Source: Gallaecimonas sp045291545 (lineage in GTDB: Bacteria > Pseudomonadota > Gammaproteobacteria > Enterobacterales > Gallaecimonadaceae). Taken from it: a stretch of DNA of 64,000 nucleotides. Positions 61,010 to 64,000 of this stretch are shown piece after piece. The stretch lies in the NCBI RefSeq assembly GCF_045291545.1, contig NZ_CP149514.1, positions 124,001 through 188,000 on the forward strand, read 5' to 3'. Position numbers and translations under genes: made by a program. Positions within the stretch are counted from its first letter, which is position 1. Each line of letters starts with the position of its first letter. The notes under the pieces were generated by a model. That model ran no database searches, had not been told where the DNA came from, and saw nothing but the letters and a program-made list of their open reading frames with translations.

Positions 61010-64000
61010 ATGCGTCGACTGTGGCTGTTGGTGGGAATGTTGCTGGCCTTTAGTGGCTACAGCAAGGAACTGGTGTTGGTCAGTGCGGACTTGGCCGGGC
61101 AGGTTAAGGCTAGCCCTGGGCAAACGGTGCGGGTTTTGACTGACCTTGGCAGCCTGCCGGCGGCACTTGATGGCGGCGTATGGAGCCGGGTCAGCGTGGT
61201 GAGCCATGGTGCCCCCGGTGAACTGCTGATTGCCGGCCAGCGCCTGGACCGCGCCTTTTTAACGCGCCACCCCCAGCTGCTGGCGGCCTGGCCGCGCCAC
61301 TTAACCCCCGCCGCACAAGTGGAGCTGTGGGGGTGTGATGTTGCCAGGGGCCAGGGCCAGGGTTTGGTTGACACCTTGACGGCTGACCTCGGCCGGCCGG
61401 TGCTGGCCTCCACTGATGCCACCGGCCCGGCCAGCCTCGGCGGTAACCTGCGCCTGGAATATGGCCAGGGCCGGGCGCCGGACAGCGCCCCTGTCGCCCA
61501 GCTGCAACAGCTGTTGGCGCTGAGCAGCAGTAATAGCCAGGACTTTGAGAACACCGGCGACACTGACAACACTTTCTACTCCAGCCCTCATACCTTTGGC
61601 AGCTTTACCATCTACAGCAACAGCACCGGCACGCCGTCCAACCAGAGGATGTGGTTGAACAGCTCTTATACCCACGTCGGCACAGAGGGACTCTATGTCG
61701 CCAGCCAATCTGTTGGCGATCTCACCGAGGTTCGGGTGGTCGGTTCCAGTACCTTCCAGCTCAAATCCATTTGGTTGGGGACTGCCTCTGGCCTCGGCGA
61801 TCCGACCGCTGTCCTGCACGCCTACAAGGGGGGCAGCGAGATAGGTACCGGCAGGCCGGTAACTGTGAGCAATGCCAGCATCGATACCAGCGGCTACAGC
61901 GAATTCCATGATATCGACGAGGTCCGCATTACCGGTGTGGACCTCGATTTCATAATGGACAACATCATGGTCGATGTGCCGGTCACCCAAGACGCCGACG
62001 GCAACCTCAGCGCAGGCAGCGGCAGCGAGCCTGGCAGCATCGCCACCAACGCAGGCAGCACGGCGGCGCTGGACTTCACCCTGAGCGACGGTGGCGGTGG
62101 TGACGGCCAGGCCATGACGGTGTCCCAGGTGCAGGTGCATGTGTCCGGTACCAGCACCGCCACTGATCGTAGCAATGTCGTCTGGAGCTTGACCGGGCCC
62201 GATATCAGCGGCTCTGTGACCGGCAGTTACAGCGCTGGCGTGGTCACCTTCTCAGGCCTCGCTATCAGCGTTGCCGACGGCGGCAGCGAGACCTATACGG
62301 TCAATGCCGACCTCGGCCACAGCGGCATAACCGATGGCCATAGCTTTGTCTTGAGCCTTGATGGCGATACCGACCTGACGGTAGGCGGCTCCGGCACCCA
62401 GATGGGCACCACCACTGCCGTGAATAACGGCGCGGGCTTTACCGCCAGTGTCGTCGCCAACAAGCTGGTCTTTACCACGCAGCCGGCCGGCTCGGTATCC
62501 GGCAGTGCTCTGACCACCCAGCCGGTGGTCCAGGCTCAGGACAGTTTCGGTAATACCGATATCAATTTCACCGGTAACGTCAGCTTGAGTGAGGCCAGTG
62601 CCGGCGCCTTGAGCGGCACCACCACTGTCGCGGCCAGCAGTGGCGTGGCCACGTTCACGAATGTTGCTTACACCGCCACCGCAGATCAGCAAAGCTTCAC
62701 CCTGACTGCCTCAGCGACGGGCCTTACCGATGGCACAGCCAATGCGGTGACTTCCGATGTGGTAGCCACGCAGTTGGTGTTTGCTACCCAGCCGGCGCCA
62801 ACCAGTATCAGTAGCGGGTCGTCCACCAGCTTCAGTACTGTGCCGGTGGTCAAGGCGGTGGACGCCAACAACACCCTCGATACCGGTTACAGCACCGATG
62901 TGGTGCTGGCAGTCAGTAACTCGGCCGGGAGTTTGCCAGCCGGCACCGTTAATACCCTGAGCGGCACCGGGGACACCGACGGCAACGGCATTACGGTCAC
63001 CCTGACACCCAGCGCCGGCAGCGCCACCTTCAGCGGCCTGGCGTTGCAGTACACCAACAACAGCAGTGTGGATGTGATTGCCTTGCATGCCACGTCCGGC
63101 GGCCTGACAGCGGCCACCAGTACTGCCATTACTTCGAGCTCAGGCCCCACAGTCACCGATGCCAATATCAGCATCAGTGGCGCCAGCGGCACCGGCGGGG
63201 CCTTTAAAATTGGCGATACCGTGACCGCCACCTGGAATAACACCATCGGCGGAGATAACAACAGCGGTGTGACCGGCGTTACCATGGACTTTAGCCAGTT
63301 CGGCGGCGGTAGCAGTGTTGTTGCCAGCAATAGCAGCGACACCTGGACTGCCACCTACACAATCACCGCTGGTAGCATTGATACCAGCAATCGTAATGTC
63401 AGTGTTTCCGCCACCACCAGCAATGGCACCAGCACCACTGCTGATACCACCAACGCGACCGTTGATAACATTGCGCCGACTGTAACTGACGCCAATATCA
63501 GCATCAGTGGTGCTAGCGGTACCAGTGGCACTTTTATTGCCGGCGATACGGTTACCGCCACCTGGAATAATACCGCTGCTGGCGACAACAACACCGACAG
63601 TTTGGCGGGGGTAACGGTTAACTTCTCGGCTTTTGGCGGCGGCAGCAGTGTGGCTGCCAGTAACAGTGCCGGTACCTGGACAGCAACCTATACGCTGCCG
63701 GCCGGTACCCTTGAAGTCAGCAACCGCAATGTCTCGGTCACCGCGACGGATAACGCCGGCAACCAGACTACGGCGGCGGATACCAGCAATGCCAGTATTG
63801 ACACGCAAGCGCCAGTGGCGCCGTCGGCGCCAGTGCTTGCTGCCAGCTCTGATTCCGGCAGCAGTAACAGTGACAACCTCACTAACGACACCACACCGTT
63901 ACTGACCGGCACTGCCGTTGCCAATGCCACGGTACGGATCTTCGATGGTGCCAGCCAGGTTGGCAGTGGTGTAGCCAACAGCAGCGGTAACTGGAGTATT
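61010..64000 (+). CDS. DUF4347 protein with long Ig-like repeat region (partial, runs off the window)
   Basis: 997 codons without a stop to the edge. Signal peptide (about 1-18, ending FSGYS), then a DUF4347 domain (about 20-150: SVVSHGAPGELLIAG, LWGCDVARGQGQG, LASTDATG). A jelly-roll-like segment follows, then Ig/filamin-like repeats (VFTTQPAG, VFATQPAP). Two near-identical repeats of about 110 residues lie at roughly 713-822 and 823-935, each opening TDANISISGASGT and containing DTVTATWNNT and SNRNVSV. At the edge a new Ig-like unit begins (TPLLTGTAVANATVRIFDG). Likely a giant cell-surface or secreted adhesin. GAGGAT precedes the ATG. Confidence 0.88.
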   Translation, partial: MRRLWLLVGMLLAFSGYSKELVLVSADLAGQVKASPGQTVRVLTDLGSLPAALDGGVWSRVSVVSHGAPGELLIAGQRLDRAFLTRHPQLLAAWPRHLTPAAQVELWGCDVARGQGQGLVDTLTADLGRPVLASTDATGPASLGGNLRLEYGQGRAPDSAPVAQLQQLLALSSSNSQDFENTGDTDNTFYSSPHTFGSFTIYSNSTGTPSNQRMWLNSSYTHVGTEGLYVASQSVGDLTEVRVVGSSTFQLKSIWLGTASGLGDPTAVLHAYKGGSEIGTGRPVTVSNASIDTSGYSEFHDIDEVRITGVDLDFIMDNIMVDVPVTQDADGNLSAGSGSEPGSIATNAGSTAALDFTLSDGGGGDGQAMTVSQVQVHVSGTSTATDRSNVVWSLTGPDISGSVTGSYSAGVVTFSGLAISVADGGSETYTVNADLGHSGITDGHSFVLSLDGDTDLTVGGSGTQMGTTTAVNNGAGFTASVVANKLVFTTQPAGSVSGSALTTQPVVQAQDSFGNTDINFTGNVSLSEASAGALSGTTTVAASSGVATFTNVAYTATADQQSFTLTASATGLTDGTANAVTSDVVATQLVFATQPAPTSISSGSSTSFSTVPVVKAVDANNTLDTGYSTDVVLAVSNSAGSLPAGTVNTLSGTGDTDGNGITVTLTPSAGSATFSGLALQYTNNSSVDVIALHATSGGLTAATSTAITSSSGPTVTDANISISGASGTGGAFKIGDTVTATWNNTIGGDNNSGVTGVTMDFSQFGGGSSVVASNSSDTWTATYTITAGSIDTSNRNVSVSATTSNGTSTTADTTNATVDNIAPTVTDANISISGASGTSGTFIAGDTVTATWNNTAAGDNNTDSLAGVTVNFSAFGGGSSVAASNSAGTWTATYTLPAGTLEVSNRNVSVTATDNAGNQTTAADTSNASIDTQAPVAPSAPVLAASSDSGSSNSDNLTNDTTPLLTGTAVANATVRIFDGASQVGSGVANSSGNWSI

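Noticed and set aside
61301..62140. 279-codon minus-strand open frame opposite the DUF4347 protein
   Set aside because: Antisense of a repeat-rich reading frame that has a signal peptide and recognisable domain; several similar shadows follow to the window end.

Overview
The window is a 64 kb piece of a moderately GC-rich chromosome from a gammaproteobacterium. Its backbone follows the E. coli 76-minute neighbourhood in order: nfuA, comF/gntX, bioH, tex (yhgF), greB, ompR, envZ, pckA, hslO, hslR, yrfG, nudE. The style of the insertions (a gspC-N cluster between hslR and yrfG, cysQ after nudE, CstA, SulP, secreted S8 proteases, GlyGly-CTERM) suggests a marine or aquatic lineage near Aeromonas, Shewanella or Gallaecimonas. 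No rRNA or tRNA gene is visible, so the genus is a guess.

Layout. 0-9 kb: an exported M1 aminopeptidase, a MATE exporter, NfuA with a small coupled membrane protein, an exported M14 carboxypeptidase, and divergent comF/bioH. 9-18 kb: a SulP transporter, an orphan AT-rich secreted protein, Tex, a sulfide:quinone oxidoreductase-like flavoprotein, GreB and OmpR/EnvZ. 18-27 kb: CstA with a small CC-ending protein and an ArsA-type ATPase as one coupled operon, KatG, a sterol-desaturase-like hydroxylase, and PckA. 27-34 kb: two large secreted subtilases. The first carries a GlyGly-CTERM tail. The second is a kexin-like lipoprotein with a P domain, followed by a small exported protein placed like the ORF2 chaperone of Aeromonas serine protease.

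34.2-42.7 kb is an AT-rich accessory island. It holds remnants of Rhs polymorphic toxins: three C-terminal tips, each with a downstream candidate immunity gene; orphan secreted proteins; truncated signal-peptide ORFs; three decayed copies of an IS5-family element; several dispersed repeats; and a duplicated micro-ORF with a variable (TTGGGT)n repeat. It lies between pckA and hslO, which are close together in E. coli.

42.7-58.5 kb returns to the backbone: a HIT protein, HslO, HslR, the whole gspC-N type II secretion operon in overlapping order, YrfG, NudE and CysQ. 58.7-64 kb: a GNAT acetyltransferase divergent from three tandem phage-tail-collar (MdpB-like) proteins, then a very long DUF4347/Ig-repeat exported protein that runs off the right edge. 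The secreted peptidases are plausible clients of the type II secretion machine in the same window.
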